Shown piece by piece: positions 45,053 to 54,923 of a stretch of 64,000 nt of DNA. This stretch comes from Janthinobacterium sp. TND4EL3 (GTDB taxonomy: Bacteria > Pseudomonadota > Gammaproteobacteria > Burkholderiales > Burkholderiaceae_D). Under the pieces are notes generated by a model. That model was not told the origin of the DNA. It did not search any database and was given only the letters and a program-made list of their open reading frames with translations. The DNA lies in NCBI RefSeq assembly GCF_900156175.1, contig NZ_FTMV01000004.1, positions 186,001 to 250,000 of the forward strand. Direction: 5' to 3'. Position numbers and translations under genes: made by a program. Position 1 is the first letter of the stretch; each line of letters starts with the position of its first letter.

Positions 45053-45492
45053 ACTTCCGTAAAGGCAAGGGGCGTGAAGACCCCGAAATCAACCTGATCC
45101 CGTTCATCGACGTGCTGCTGGTGATCCTGATCTTCCTCATGGTCAGCACCACCTACAGCAAGTTTACGGAGCTGCAGATCACCTTGCCGACGGCCGACGC
45201 CGAGCAGGCCAAGGACAAGCCGCAGCAGATCGACGTCACGATCGATGCCAAGGGCAATTACACGGTCAACCGCGAACCCGTCTCGTTCCGCGACGTGGCC
45301 GGCCTGGCCGATGCCCTGCAGGCGGCGGCGAAGGCGGCCAATGGCGGCAAGGCACCCGCGCAGACGCCCGTGGTGGTGGTCAACGCCGACCAGTTCGCCA
45401 TGCACCAGATGGTCATCCACGTGATGGAAGCGGCGCGCCTGGCCGGCTATGAAAAGCTGACGTTCGCGGCGCAGGCGGGCGGCAGCAAGTAG
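45049..45492 (+). CDS. exbD: ExbD/TolR-family biopolymer transport protein
   Basis: 147 aa. Short cytoplasmic N-terminus with EINLIPFIDVLLVILIFLMV: the single helix carries the proton-path Asp (FIDVLL, about residue 21). Periplasmic C-terminal domain of about 100 residues. It overlaps exbB (ATGA). The stop codon TAG is formed inside the REP-like repeat that starts at 45489. Confidence 0.92.
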   Translation: MNFRKGKGREDPEINLIPFIDVLLVILIFLMVSTTYSKFTELQITLPTADAEQAKDKPQQIDVTIDAKGNYTVNREPVSFRDVAGLADALQAAAKAANGGKAPAQTPVVVVNADQFAMHQMVIHVMEAARLAGYEKLTFAAQAGGSK

Positions 45493-45584
45493 GTCGGCTT
45501 AGCCGGAACGGCGTAAGCCGACACAAGCCGCAGCCGAGCATGTCGGATTACGCTGCGCCTGGCGGCGCGGCTAATCCGACCTAC
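45489..45584. repeat. REP-like palindromic element spanning the exbD stop
   Basis: Begins GTAGGTCGG and ends CCGACCTAC as a 9-bp perfect inverted pair; inside are further related blocks (CTTAGCCG, CGGCTAATCC). About 96 bp. This GTAGGTCGG...CCGACCTAC form is a known intergenic repeat type in proteobacteria. It supplies the exbD stop codon and lies before lpxK. Confidence 0.8.
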
Positions 45585-45605
45585 ACCACTCTTACGTCTT
45601 CCCTC

Positions 45606-46661
45606 ATGCCCACATCTTCCCCTGCCAAGCTTGAAACCACATTGACCCGCGCCTGGCTGACGCGCGGCCCGCTGGCGTGCGCCCTGTGGCCCGTGTCCCT
45701 GCTGTTCGGCGCCCTGAGCGCCGTGCGGCGCGTTTTGTACCGCGCCAACATCCTGACATCGGCGCGCCTGCCCGTGCCGGTCGTCGTCGTCGGCAATATC
45801 TTTATCGGCGGCACGGGCAAGACGCCGCTGACGATCTGGCTGGTGCAAGCCTTGCGCGACGCGGGCATGCGCCCGGGCGTCATTTCGCGTGGTCACGGCA
45901 GCGCCGACCGCTCGCCGCGCGCCGTCACCGCTGCTTCCACGCCGCAGCAGGTGGGCGACGAGCCGCTGCTGATCTTCCAGCGCGGCGGCTGCCCCGTGAT
46001 GGTGGGGCGCGACCGCGCGCAAGCGGGCAGGGCGCTGCTGGCCGCGCACCCCGAGGTCGACGTGCTGGTGACGGACGACGGCTTGCAGCATTACGCCTTG
46101 CGGCGCGACGTGGAAATCGTGCTGTTCGACGGCCGCGGCGCGGGCAATGGCTGGCTGCTGCCGGCCGGACCCTTGCGCGAATCGCCGCGCCGCCGGCGCG
46201 ACGTGACGGTGATCAATGCGCCCGCGCTGGCGCCGGCGCTGGTGGACCAGGTCGCGCCCAAGGGCTCCCTGGTGGTGCAGATGCGGCTCGATGGCGGGGT
46301 GGCCGAGCGCTTGACGGACCGCAGCGAGTGCATGCCGCTTGAAACCCTGGCGGCCGGCGGCCAGCGCATCGTGGCGGCGGCCGGCATCGGCAACCCCCGG
46401 CGTTTCTTCGCCATGCTGCGCGGGGCCGGATTGCACTTTGCCGAGCTGCCCTTGCCCGACCATCACGATTTCCTCGACCAGCCATTTGCTGCCCTCGACA
46501 CGGATGTGATCTTGATCACCGAGAAGGATGCAGTAAAATGTGCGCAAATTGAACATCTCAAAGATGACCCGAGACTGTGGGTCGTCCCGGTCAGTGCGCG
46601 CATCGATAGCGCGCTGGCCCAACAAATTGTGGAGAAATGTCGTGGACGCTCGACTGCTTGA
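45606..46661 (+). CDS. lpxK: Tetraacyldisaccharide 4'-kinase
   Basis: 351 aa from the ATG at 45606, which follows the REP-like element; the in-frame ATG at 45540 lies inside that repeat and is rejected. P-loop [19 protein letters not shown] (about residue 58). Phosphorylates the 4' position of lipid A disaccharide at the inner membrane, an essential step. The 3' end overlaps the Trm112 gene by 20 bp, consistent with a lpxK-Trm112-kdsB transcript. Confidence 0.94.
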   Translation: MPTSSPAKLETTLTRAWLTRGPLACALWPVSLLFGALSAVRRVLYRANILTSARLPVPVVVVGNIFIGGTGKTPLTIWLVQALRDAGMRPGVISRGHGSADRSPRAVTAASTPQQVGDEPLLIFQRGGCPVMVGRDRAQAGRALLAAHPEVDVLVTDDGLQHYALRRDVEIVLFDGRGAGNGWLLPAGPLRESPRRRRDVTVINAPALAPALVDQVAPKGSLVVQMRLDGGVAERLTDRSECMPLETLAAGGQRIVAAAGIGNPRRFFAMLRGAGLHFAELPLPDHHDFLDQPFAALDTDVILITEKDAVKCAQIEHLKDDPRLWVVPVSARIDSALAQQIVEKCRGRSTA

Positions 46662-46818
46662 TATCCTGGTCTGCCCTGTTTGCAAGGGCCCGCTTGAACA
46701 CGATAAGAAGGCGCAGGAACTGATTTGCCGCGCCGACCGCCTCGCCTATCCTATCCGCGATGGCATCCCCATCATGTGGGCGGACGAAGCGCGCACCCTG
46801 CAAGACGCAGTGGAATAA
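46642..46818 (+). CDS. Trm112/YcaR-family small protein
   Basis: 58 aa from GTG at 46642, with GGAG 8 bp upstream; it lies in a different frame from lpxK and overlaps it by 20 bp. Motif [20 protein letters not shown] and [17 protein letters not shown] CPxC pair is present at the N-terminus. Encoded between lpxK and kdsB in most proteobacteria; the bacterial role is unclear (eukaryotic Trm112 is a methyltransferase activator). Confidence 0.9.
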   Translation: MDARLLDILVCPVCKGPLEHDKKAQELICRADRLAYPIRDGIPIMWADEARTLQDAVE

Positions 46819-46820
46819 CG

Positions 46821-47579
46821 ATGGCGTTCATCGTCATCATCCCGGCCCGCCTGGCCTCGACGCGCCTGCCGAACAAGCCGCTGGCCGACCTGGGCGGCAA
46901 GCCCATGGTGGTGCGCGTGGCCGAGCAGGCGGCGCTCTCTGGCGCCGCGCGCGTCATCGTCGCCACCGACCACGACATCATCCGCGACGCCTGCGCCGCG
47001 CATGGCGTGGAAGTGTGCATGACGCGCGCCGACCATCCGTCGGGCACGGACCGCATCGCCGAAGTGGCGCGCACGCTCGCCTTGCCGCCGGACGCCGTCG
47101 TCGTCAACCTGCAGGGCGACGAACCGCTGATCGATCCGGCCCTGCTGGCCGCCTGCGCGGCGCAGATCAGCGCCGCCGTGCTCATGGCCACGTGCGCCCA
47201 TCGGCTGCACGACGTGCTTGAGGCCTTCAATCCGAATGTTGTCAAAGTGGTGCTGGACAAGGCAAACCGTGCCTTGTATTTCTCACGTGCAACGATTCCG
47301 TGGCACCGTGACGGCTTCGCCCAGTCCCGTGAAAACTTGCCGCAGGGCTACGTGCCGCTGCGCCATATCGGCCTGTATGCGTACAGCAACGCTTTCCTGC
47401 AAGAATATCCACAACTGTCCGCGTCGCCGCTCGAAGCGATCGAGGCGCTGGAGCAGCTGCGCGTGCTGTGGCACGGCTATGCCATCGCCGTGCACGTCAC
47501 GGACTCGGCCCCGGCCGCCGGCGTGGACACGCCGGAAGATCTGGAACGCGTGCAGGCGCACTACCGCCACGCCACCTGA
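46821..47579 (+). CDS. kdsB: 3-deoxy-manno-octulosonate cytidylyltransferase
   Basis: 252 aa. Nucleotidyltransferase fold with [20 protein letters not shown] at the N-terminus (about residue 7), [11 protein letters not shown] (metal and CTP site, about residue 94) and [14 protein letters not shown] (about 152). Makes CMP-Kdo for LPS. Starts 2 bp after the Trm112 stop, so translationally linked. It complements kdoO, which modifies Kdo later. Confidence 0.95.
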   Translation: MAFIVIIPARLASTRLPNKPLADLGGKPMVVRVAEQAALSGAARVIVATDHDIIRDACAAHGVEVCMTRADHPSGTDRIAEVARTLALPPDAVVVNLQGDEPLIDPALLAACAAQISAAVLMATCAHRLHDVLEAFNPNVVKVVLDKANRALYFSRATIPWHRDGFAQSRENLPQGYVPLRHIGLYAYSNAFLQEYPQLSASPLEAIEALEQLRVLWHGYAIAVHVTDSAPAAGVDTPEDLERVQAHYRHAT

Positions 47580-47844
47580 GAAAACGTCCATGGCTGCCTT
47601 GCCCTGAACGTTTTTCAGGCGCCGTGCGTGCGCGAGAAAAACTTTATGCGGGGCCTGCCACAAAAAACCACATTTTGAAACGTCTGCAGCGATATTTGCT
47701 GGCTTTGATCAATCAGGGCATAGCAATTCGACAGCAAACTGGCGTTGCGGGGATTTTTTGTGGTAAGTTTCGTAGGGAAAGATAGTCATTGCAACACCAT
47801 CTAAAAAAAATTACACATACCACCATCCAAAATCTGTTTTTTAG

Positions 47845-48510
<666 letters not shown>

Positions 48511-48520
48511 GCAGTATTGA

Positions 48521-48549
48521 AAAGCGGACCTCGGTGTCCGCTTTTTTTT
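48521..48549 (+). terminator. Rho-independent terminator of adk
   Basis: AAAGCGGAC and GTCCGCTTT form a 9-bp stem with a 5-nt loop, running into a stretch of eight T. Confidence 0.92.
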
Positions 48550-48704
48550 CGCCCGCTTTTCAGGCAGACTGCAAGCATGGCCGTATGCCTTACGTTTTCG
48601 TAGTTGAAGTTTTTTGCAGGTCGTGTTTTCCTGGCTGCGCGCGCCTACCCGGTGCGGTCTGCAGCTGTCGGCAATGACGTCGGATAAAAACAGAAGGGGA
48701 CGAT

Positions 48705-50828
48705 ATGGCAGCCAGTCTTTGGTTTGCGGTAGCCTGCGGCGTGGTCGCAGTGGTATATGGTTTGGTGTCGCGCAGCTGGATCCTGCGCCAGGATCCCGGC
48801 AACGCGCGCATGCAGGAAATCGCCCTGGCCATCCAGCAGGGCGCGGCCGCCTACCTGGCGCGCCAGTACCGCACCATCGCCATCGTCGGCGTGGCGCTGC
48901 TGATCGCCATCTATGTGCTGCTTGGCCTGCACACGGCGCTGGGCTTCCTGATCGGCGCCGTGCTGTCGGGCGCCTGCGGCTTCATCGGCATGAATGTCTC
49001 GGTGCGGGCCAATGTGCGCACGGCGCAGGCGGCCACCCTGGGCATCAACCAGGCTTTGAACGTGGCCTTCAAGGGCGGCGCGATCACGGGCATGCTGGTC
49101 GTCGGCCTGGGCTTGCTGGGCGTGACCCTGTTCTACTGGCTGCTGGTGACGACGGGCGCACCCGGCCTCACGCAGCATGACCTGATCAAGCCCCTGATCG
49201 GCCTGGCCTTCGGCGCCTCGCTCATTTCCATCTTTGCGCGGCTCGGCGGCGGCATTTTCACCAAGGGGGCCGACGTGGGCGCGGACCTGGTGGGCAAGGT
49301 CGAGGCGGGCATCCCCGAGGACGACCCGCGCAACCCGGCCGTCATCGCCGACAACGTGGGCGATAACGTGGGCGACTGCGCCGGCATGGCGGCCGACCTG
49401 TTCGAAACCTATGTCGTGACGCTGATCGCCACCATGCTGCTGGGCGCCCTGCTGATGGCCGAGGCCAGCAACGCGGCCATCATCTACCCGCTGCTGCTGG
49501 GCGCCGTCTCCATCCTCGCCTCCATCGTCGGCTGCTCGATGGTCAAGACGGCGCCCGGCAAGAAAATCATGTCGGCCCTGTACACGGGCCTGTGGTGGGC
49601 CGCCGGCCTGTCGCTGGTGGGCTTTGCCGTGGTAACGTGGCTGCTGTGGCCCGACGACGCCATGCGCTACAAGATGCTGGGCGCGACCGTCGTCGGCATC
49701 GTGCTCACGGGCCTGATGGTCTACATCACCGAGTACTACACGGGCACGGACTTCAAGCCCGTGCGCCATATCGCCGAAGCGTCGACGACGGGCCACGGCA
49801 CGAATATCATCGCCGGCCTGGGCGTGTCGATGAAGTCCACCGCGTATCCGGTGCTGGCCGTCTGCGTCGCCATCCTCGTGTCGTACCAGCTGGCGGGCCT
49901 GTACGGTATCGCCATCGCCGCCACCTCGATGCTGTCGATGGCCGGCATCATCGTCGCCCTCGACGCGTACGGTCCCATCACGGATAACGCGGGCGGCATC
50001 GCGGAGATGTCGGGCCTGCCCGACTCCGTGCGCGCCATCACCGATCCGCTCGACGCCGTCGGCAACACCACCAAGGCCGTCACCAAGGGCTACGCCATCG
50101 GCTCGGCGGGCCTGGCCGCGCTGGTGCTGTTTGCCGACTACACGCATGCGCTCGAATCCGTGGGCCAGCACATCACCTTTGACCTGTCGAACCCCATGGT
50201 CATCGTCGGCCTGTTCATCGGCGGCCTGATTCCGTACCTGTTCGGCGCCATGGCGATGGAAGCCGTGGGCCGCGCAGCCGGCGCCGTGGTGGTGGAAGTG
50301 CGGCGCCAGTTCCGCGACATCAAGGGCATCATGGAAGGCACGGCGCGGCCCGAGTACGACAAGGCCGTCGACATGCTGACGGCGTCGGCCATCCGCGAAA
50401 TGATCGTGCCCTCCTTGCTGCCCGTGGTCGTGCCCATCGTCGTCGGCATGCTGCTGGGGCCGGCGGCGCTCGGTGGCCTGTTGATGGGGACCATCGTCAC
50501 GGGCCTGTTCGTGGCCATTTCCATGACCACGGGCGGCGGCGCCTGGGACAATGCCAAGAAATACATCGAGGATGGCCATTTCGGCGGCAAGGGTTCCGAC
50601 GCCCACAAGGCGGCCGTCACGGGCGACACCGTGGGCGACCCGTACAAGGATACGGCGGGACCGGCCGTCAATCCCTTGATCAAGATTATCAATATCGTGG
50701 CCCTGCTGCTGGTGCCGCTGCTGCCCGCCACGGGCTGGCTGGCCGTGGCCGCGCCGGCGCCCGTCCATGCGCCCGCGCCGCCCGCCATGGCACCGGCGAC
50801 GCCCGTGCAAAGCGTGCCCGCGCAGTAA
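48705..50828 (+). CDS. hppA: Membrane-bound proton-pumping pyrophosphatase (K+-independent type)
   Basis: 707 aa, about 16 membrane helices. Catalytic loop [19 protein letters not shown] (about residue 190), [18 protein letters not shown] (about 215) and C-terminal NAKKYIEDG and [17 protein letters not shown]. The position that separates the two classes reads [16 protein letters not shown], with Lys, which marks the K+-independent proton-pumping class. A Pro/Ala-rich tail ([16 protein letters not shown]) extends the C-terminus. Hydrolyses PPi and pumps H+. GGGGA site 5 bp before the ATG. Its own transcription unit, after the adk terminator. Confidence 0.94.
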   Translation: MAASLWFAVACGVVAVVYGLVSRSWILRQDPGNARMQEIALAIQQGAAAYLARQYRTIAIVGVALLIAIYVLLGLHTALGFLIGAVLSGACGFIGMNVSVRANVRTAQAATLGINQALNVAFKGGAITGMLVVGLGLLGVTLFYWLLVTTGAPGLTQHDLIKPLIGLAFGASLISIFARLGGGIFTKGADVGADLVGKVEAGIPEDDPRNPAVIADNVGDNVGDCAGMAADLFETYVVTLIATMLLGALLMAEASNAAIIYPLLLGAVSILASIVGCSMVKTAPGKKIMSALYTGLWWAAGLSLVGFAVVTWLLWPDDAMRYKMLGATVVGIVLTGLMVYITEYYTGTDFKPVRHIAEASTTGHGTNIIAGLGVSMKSTAYPVLAVCVAILVSYQLAGLYGIAIAATSMLSMAGIIVALDAYGPITDNAGGIAEMSGLPDSVRAITDPLDAVGNTTKAVTKGYAIGSAGLAALVLFADYTHALESVGQHITFDLSNPMVIVGLFIGGLIPYLFGAMAMEAVGRAAGAVVVEVRRQFRDIKGIMEGTARPEYDKAVDMLTASAIREMIVPSLLPVVVPIVVGMLLGPAALGGLLMGTIVTGLFVAISMTTGGGAWDNAKKYIEDGHFGGKGSDAHKAAVTGDTVGDPYKDTAGPAVNPLIKIINIVALLLVPLLPATGWLAVAAPAPVHAPAPPAMAPATPVQSVPAQ

Positions 50829-50844
50829 GGCGGCGGCTTTCCTG

Positions 50845-50872
50845 CAGCCCCGTGGCCAGTGCCGCGGGGCTG
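50845..50872 (+). terminator. Possible terminator hairpin after hppA
   Basis: CAGCCCCG pairs with CGGGGCTG across a 12-nt loop, 16 bp after the hppA stop. The following T-run is weak, so confidence is moderate. Confidence 0.5.
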
Positions 50873-51028
50873 TCTGCGTTTTGCGCTGCTGAAACTTGCC
50901 GCCCGTCCATATCCCCGGCGTATCAAAGGTGAGCAATTGTTACAGCGCCTTTGCTTGTGCCGACCGCCTGCCAATAATGGAATCCAGGAGTGAGCTTTAC
51001 AGTCTGGCATGGATGGCAGGAGGATGTC

Positions 51029-51415
51029 ATGGACAGCAGCAAGAGGAAGGGCGGCGCGCTGCTGGCGCTGCTTATATTGGGCGGTGTTGCCGGGTTTGCC
51101 CAGGCGCAGCCGGGCCGGCACGGCGGCTTCCACGGTCATCACGGCCACTTCCATGGCCATTCGCATGTGGGCTTCTGGGTGGGGGCGCCCTTGTGGTATG
51201 GCTACGGGCCGGGATGGTATGGCGACCCGTGGTATGGCTACCCTTATCCGTATGGGCGCACGGTGATCGTGCAGCCGCCGCCCGTGTACATCGAGCAGGG
51301 CGGCGAGCCGACGGCGCAGATGTGGTATTACTGCCGCAATCCGCAAGGCTATTATCCCTACGTGAAAAATTGCAGTACTGCATGGCGTGCCGTGCTGCCG
51401 ACCAGCGTGCGCTGA
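51029..51415 (+). CDS. Small exported Gly/Tyr/His-rich protein
   Basis: 128 aa from the ATG at 51029 (CAGGAGG about 6 bp upstream). Signal peptide about residues 1-26 (ending FAQAQP). A His/Gly-rich run (GGFHGHHGHFHGHSHVGFW) may bind metal; then a Pro/Tyr/Gly-rich part (YGDPWYGYPYPYGRTVIVQP). C-terminal conserved-looking end: MWYYCRNPQGYYPYVKNCST with two cysteines. Similar tails are common in small envelope proteins of Betaproteobacteria. Function unknown. Confidence 0.72.
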   Translation: MDSSKRKGGALLALLILGGVAGFAQAQPGRHGGFHGHHGHFHGHSHVGFWVGAPLWYGYGPGWYGDPWYGYPYPYGRTVIVQPPPVYIEQGGEPTAQMWYYCRNPQGYYPYVKNCSTAWRAVLPTSVR

Positions 51416-51428
51416 CGGGGAGACGAAC

Positions 51429-51929
51429 ATGAACACGAAAGCGTTGAAGGGACGTGCCGGCGTGCTGGCGCCCCTGCTGCTGGCCGCCTGCGCGGCGCTG
51501 CCGGAGGGGCCGTCGGTCATGGTCTTGCCTGGCACGGGCAAGAGTCTTGAGCAGTTCCGCAGCGATGAGCTGCAGTGCCGCGGCTATGCGCAAGGCCAGC
51601 TGGGCGGTGCTTCGGCGCAGCAGGCCGGCGTCGACAGCGGCGTGCGCAGCGCGGCGCTGGGCACGCTGCTCGGCGCGGCGGCCGGCGCCGCCATCGATGG
51701 CGGCCATGGCGCTGGCGTGGGCGCCGGCACGGGCCTCGTCTTTGGCGCCCTGGCCGGCACGGGCGCGGCGGACAGTTCCTCGTACGGCATGCAGCGCCGC
51801 TACGACAATGCTTATCAGCAATGCATGTATGCGAGCGGCCACAAGGTGCCCGTCGCCGGGCAGATGCTGAGCAGCGTGCCGGCGAATGCGGCCACGCCGC
51901 CGCCCGACACGCCGCCGCCCCGCTACTAG
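51429..51929 (+). CDS. Glycine-zipper lipoprotein
   Basis: 166 aa. Lipoprotein signal with lipobox LAAC (Cys at about residue 21). A glycine-zipper segment (LGTLLGAAAGAAIDGGHGAG, about residues 77-96) would insert into or span a membrane. Pro-rich C-terminus (TPPPDTPPPRY). Begins 13 bp after the preceding exported-protein gene; both are likely envelope proteins expressed together. Confidence 0.75.
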   Translation: MNTKALKGRAGVLAPLLLAACAALPEGPSVMVLPGTGKSLEQFRSDELQCRGYAQGQLGGASAQQAGVDSGVRSAALGTLLGAAAGAAIDGGHGAGVGAGTGLVFGALAGTGAADSSSYGMQRRYDNAYQQCMYASGHKVPVAGQMLSSVPANAATPPPDTPPPRY

Positions 51930-51933
51930 CCGC

Positions 51934-54000
51934 TTAGAAGCGCGATGTCAGGCCCGCAAACATGCGCCGTCCCGGCACGTAGTAGCTGACCAGGCCGTCG
52001 TTCGTCGGTCCCTTCTTGAACAGGTTTTCCACGCCGCCGCGCAGGGTCCAGTGTGGCGTGACCTTGTACGACACGACGGCATCGACGATGGTGTAAGCCT
52101 TGTTGGGCTTGCGGCGCATGGAGGAGCGCGATTCGGCGTCCAGTTCCTTGCCCGTGTACTGGGCCGACACTTCGCCATACAGTTGCTCATTGGCTTGCCA
52201 GCCCAGGGCCGAATACAGCGATACTTTCGGGGTCGACAGCAGGTTGACGCCTGTCGTCAGGTTTTTCGCTTCCGCCATATAGGTCAGGTTGTTGCGCCAG
52301 TTCACATTCTTCGTCAGCGGGATGGTCAAAGTGCCTTCCAGCCCGCTGGTGCGCGCCTTCTGGATATTCGTCATTTTGGTCCACCATTGTCCCTGGAAGA
52401 AGCCCAGCGGCGTGTAGTCGATCTTGTTCTTGAAATCCGTGCGGAAATACGTCAAGCCAGCATCCCAGCCGTTGTGCTCATACGCCACGCCGATTTCGGC
52501 CGCCGTGCTCGTTTCGGGCTTCAAGTCCGCGTTGCCGGCCATGTAGCAGCCGCCCGTGATGTAACCCATGGGACGCAGGCCGTTGCAGCCGTTGCCGCCC
52601 GATTGGGTGGCGGCGCCCGGTGCGTTTTCCTTCAGGCTGGGGGCACGGAAGCCCTGCGACACGCCGCCCTTGACGGTCCAGGCCGGTATTGGGTGGTACA
52701 CCAGGTACAGGCGGGGGCTGTAGTGGTTGCCGAACTTGCTGTGGTGGTCGAGGCGTAGCCCGGCCGTGGCCGTCAAGTCGTCGCGCAGGAACAGTTGATC
52801 TTCCGCAAACAGGGCCGAGGTGGTGCCGGACAAGGTCGCGCCGCTCACGGGATTGCCCAGGTAATCGGTGGGCACGGTGCCGATGGTGTCCGTATTCGTC
52901 AGTTCCTGGTGCTTCCATTGGCCGCCCATCACCAGCATCTGCTCGATGCCGCCCCAGCCGACCCGTTTTTCCAGGCTGGCGTCGAGCGTGCTGTCCTTGG
53001 ATTTCGCCACCGTGCCGATGAACTGGTTGTCGTAATCGTTGTGATACAGGTTGACCGTGGTCTTGCCGAAGTCCCAGCGGCCTTCGTAGCCGAGGCTGGC
53101 ACTCTTGCGTATCAGCTTGCTCGCGCCCCAGGCTTCGAACAGTGGCCTGCCATTTGCATTGACGGTGGGCGAATCGCTTGCTTCCTGGCGGCCGTAGCTG
53201 GCGTCCAGCGACAGGCTGTGCTTGTTGTTCAGTGCCCAGTTCAGCTGGCCGGTAACGGTCTGGTTGCGCTCGCCACCGATGCCGCCTGCCTTGCCGCTGC
53301 TGCGCTCATCGGGATTTTGCTTCGATTGCGCCACGCCGATGCGCATGCCCACCGACTCCGACAGGGGGCCGGCCAGGTTCACGCCCAGCTGGTGCGCCGT
53401 GCCGCGGTCGCTGTCCTGCGGCTGCGTGTAGTTGGCCGTGGCCGAGCCGTTCCATTTGCCCGGCACCTTGCGCGTGATGATGTTGATCACGCCGCCCATG
53501 GCGTCCGAGCCGTACAGCGAGGACATGGGGCCGCGCACCACTTCGATGCGCTCGATCATCTCGGGCGAGATCCAGTTCAAGTCCTGGCGGCCCAGGTCGG
53601 GACGGTAGGCCGTGTCGGCCGAACTGCCCATGCGCTTGCCGTCCACCAGGATCAGCGTGTATTTGTCGGGCAGGCCACGCAGCTTGATCTTCGATTCCTC
53701 GCCCACCGGGCTGGTGCCGCCCGTCACGCCGGGGATGCGGCGCAGCAGGGTGTTGAGGTCATACACGGGCTGGCGCTCGATTTCCTCGCGCGTGATGACG
53801 CTGATGCTGGCCGGTGCATCCTTGATGTCGATGGCCGTGCCGGAAGCGGTGACGACCACCGTGTTCATGGTGGGATCGGCGGCCACGTTGCCTTCGGCCC
53901 AGGCGCTGCTGACGGCCAGCGACAGCAGGCAGGGCAGGAGCAGGGCGGCACGGGCGGGAGTGACGACGGGGGCTACGATGGCGGGACTACGCTGTGTCAT
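51934..54000 (-). CDS. TonB-dependent siderophore receptor (FepA/CirA-like)
   Basis: 688 aa. Signal peptide of about 35 residues (ending SSAWAE). Plug domain at about residues 45-165 with VVTASGTAIDIKDAPASISV, RIPGVTGGTSPVGEESKIKL and IERIEVVRGPMSSLYGSDAM, then a 22-strand-type barrel ending in GLTSRF with the terminal Phe. Imports a ferric siderophore, most like the catecholate-type receptors, at the cost of TonB/ExbBD energy. A Fur box lies 98-116 bp upstream. The converging lipoprotein gene ends 4 bp from its stop. Confidence 0.92.
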   Translation of the reverse strand: MTQRSPAIVAPVVTPARAALLLPCLLSLAVSSAWAEGNVAADPTMNTVVVTASGTAIDIKDAPASISVITREEIERQPVYDLNTLLRRIPGVTGGTSPVGEESKIKLRGLPDKYTLILVDGKRMGSSADTAYRPDLGRQDLNWISPEMIERIEVVRGPMSSLYGSDAMGGVINIITRKVPGKWNGSATANYTQPQDSDRGTAHQLGVNLAGPLSESVGMRIGVAQSKQNPDERSSGKAGGIGGERNQTVTGQLNWALNNKHSLSLDASYGRQEASDSPTVNANGRPLFEAWGASKLIRKSASLGYEGRWDFGKTTVNLYHNDYDNQFIGTVAKSKDSTLDASLEKRVGWGGIEQMLVMGGQWKHQELTNTDTIGTVPTDYLGNPVSGATLSGTTSALFAEDQLFLRDDLTATAGLRLDHHSKFGNHYSPRLYLVYHPIPAWTVKGGVSQGFRAPSLKENAPGAATQSGGNGCNGLRPMGYITGGCYMAGNADLKPETSTAAEIGVAYEHNGWDAGLTYFRTDFKNKIDYTPLGFFQGQWWTKMTNIQKARTSGLEGTLTIPLTKNVNWRNNLTYMAEAKNLTTGVNLLSTPKVSLYSALGWQANEQLYGEVSAQYTGKELDAESRSSMRRKPNKAYTIVDAVVSYKVTPHWTLRGGVENLFKKGPTNDGLVSYYVPGRRMFAGLTSRF

Positions 54001-54097
54001 GGTGAACTTTCCGGATGTTGTTATTTCCTGGCTGCCTTCCGGGTGGCTCGGGTATGAATGAAGAGAGAATAAACTGCGCTCGAATTCCGCTAATGAG

Positions 54098-54116
54098 AAT
54101 AAGAATCGTTCTTATT
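54098..54116. promoter_or_regulatory. Fur box upstream of the TonB receptor
   Basis: AATAAGAATCGTTCTTATT is a perfect palindrome about an odd centre (TCG), preceded by ATGAG and close to the known Fur consensus (GATAATGATAATCATTATC). It lies 98 bp before the receptor start and suits iron-repressed expression. Confidence 0.8.
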
Positions 54117-54284
54117 GTAATGCCATCCTGGCAAGAAGGAAAGTGCTAGCCGGAAATAAAACACCGTTATCGCTTGGCGCTGTCATGTCTGCGCCGCCGT
54201 CAGCCGTGAAAAATTGTTACGCACTTTGCGCTTCGGGGCTGCGTGTGCCAATAATGCAGCAGGGATCGTTTTTCGGGAGGCAGC

Positions 54285-54731
54285 ATGCATACCGCGACAG
54301 CAGCACACCTTCGGTACGGCGCCATGCTGGCATTCGCTGGCGTCGTCGTGGGACTGGCCTGCGGCCAAGCTGGAGCGGCGTCTGCGGCGGCGCCGGAAAC
54401 GCTGCCCATTTGCCGGCTCGATCCGCACGACAGCACGAAACTGGCCGTCGAGCCGTGCCGCACGGCGCCACCCGTGCAGCCCCGCCGCTCGGTGGTGCAG
54501 GCGATAGGCCGCATGCCGGTGCAGGGCACGGCGCCGCCCGTCGTCCCTGCGGCACCCATGCCGCCCGGCGTGGTTGTCCCCATGCCAGGCGCGCCGCAAC
54601 CCATCGGCTCTTGCGATACGGGCGGTTGCCGCGATGCGTCCGGCGCGCGCTACAACGGCGCCGGCAATGCCACGCTCGACGCCAACGGCCGCATCTGCCA
54701 TCGCAACGGCGCCTTCATGCAGTGTTTCTGA
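54285..54731 (+). CDS. Hypothetical exported Pro-rich protein
   Basis: 148 aa. Signal peptide region about residues 10-32 (ending GAASAA). Pro/Val/Ala-rich middle (VVPAAPMPPGVVVPMPGAPQ), four to five cysteines (PICRL, EPCRT, SCDTGGC, RICHRN, MQCF at the end). No known family recognised. Lies between the siderophore receptor leader and the membrane cluster; a DGAG-like GGGAGG site precedes the ATG at about 7 bp. Confidence 0.65.
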   Translation: MHTATAAHLRYGAMLAFAGVVVGLACGQAGAASAAAPETLPICRLDPHDSTKLAVEPCRTAPPVQPRRSVVQAIGRMPVQGTAPPVVPAAPMPPGVVVPMPGAPQPIGSCDTGGCRDASGARYNGAGNATLDANGRICHRNGAFMQCF

Positions 54732-54923
54732 CCCCGCTAGCACAGCGCTGTTCCCTGGTCGTTTCCGCCTGTTTCATCTGCCGAATTTGCTTGCTCGGCT
54801 TTGCTATTTCGCCGGACAGACTGAGTTGTTGTTATTGATTATCAATTTATATACATCATGTGATAATATGAGTGTTAATTTTGCAACTCCCTTTTGGCCA
54901 GGGATATTACCTGTTACCTCAAA

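Noticed and set aside
48645-50936. Very long antisense reading frame opposite hppA (and similar ones opposite lapB at 272-1708 and ggt at 59019-60899)
   Set aside because: Caused by the high GC content and codon bias of the sense gene; the translations are His/Arg/Ala-rich without motifs, while the sense proteins are unmistakable families.
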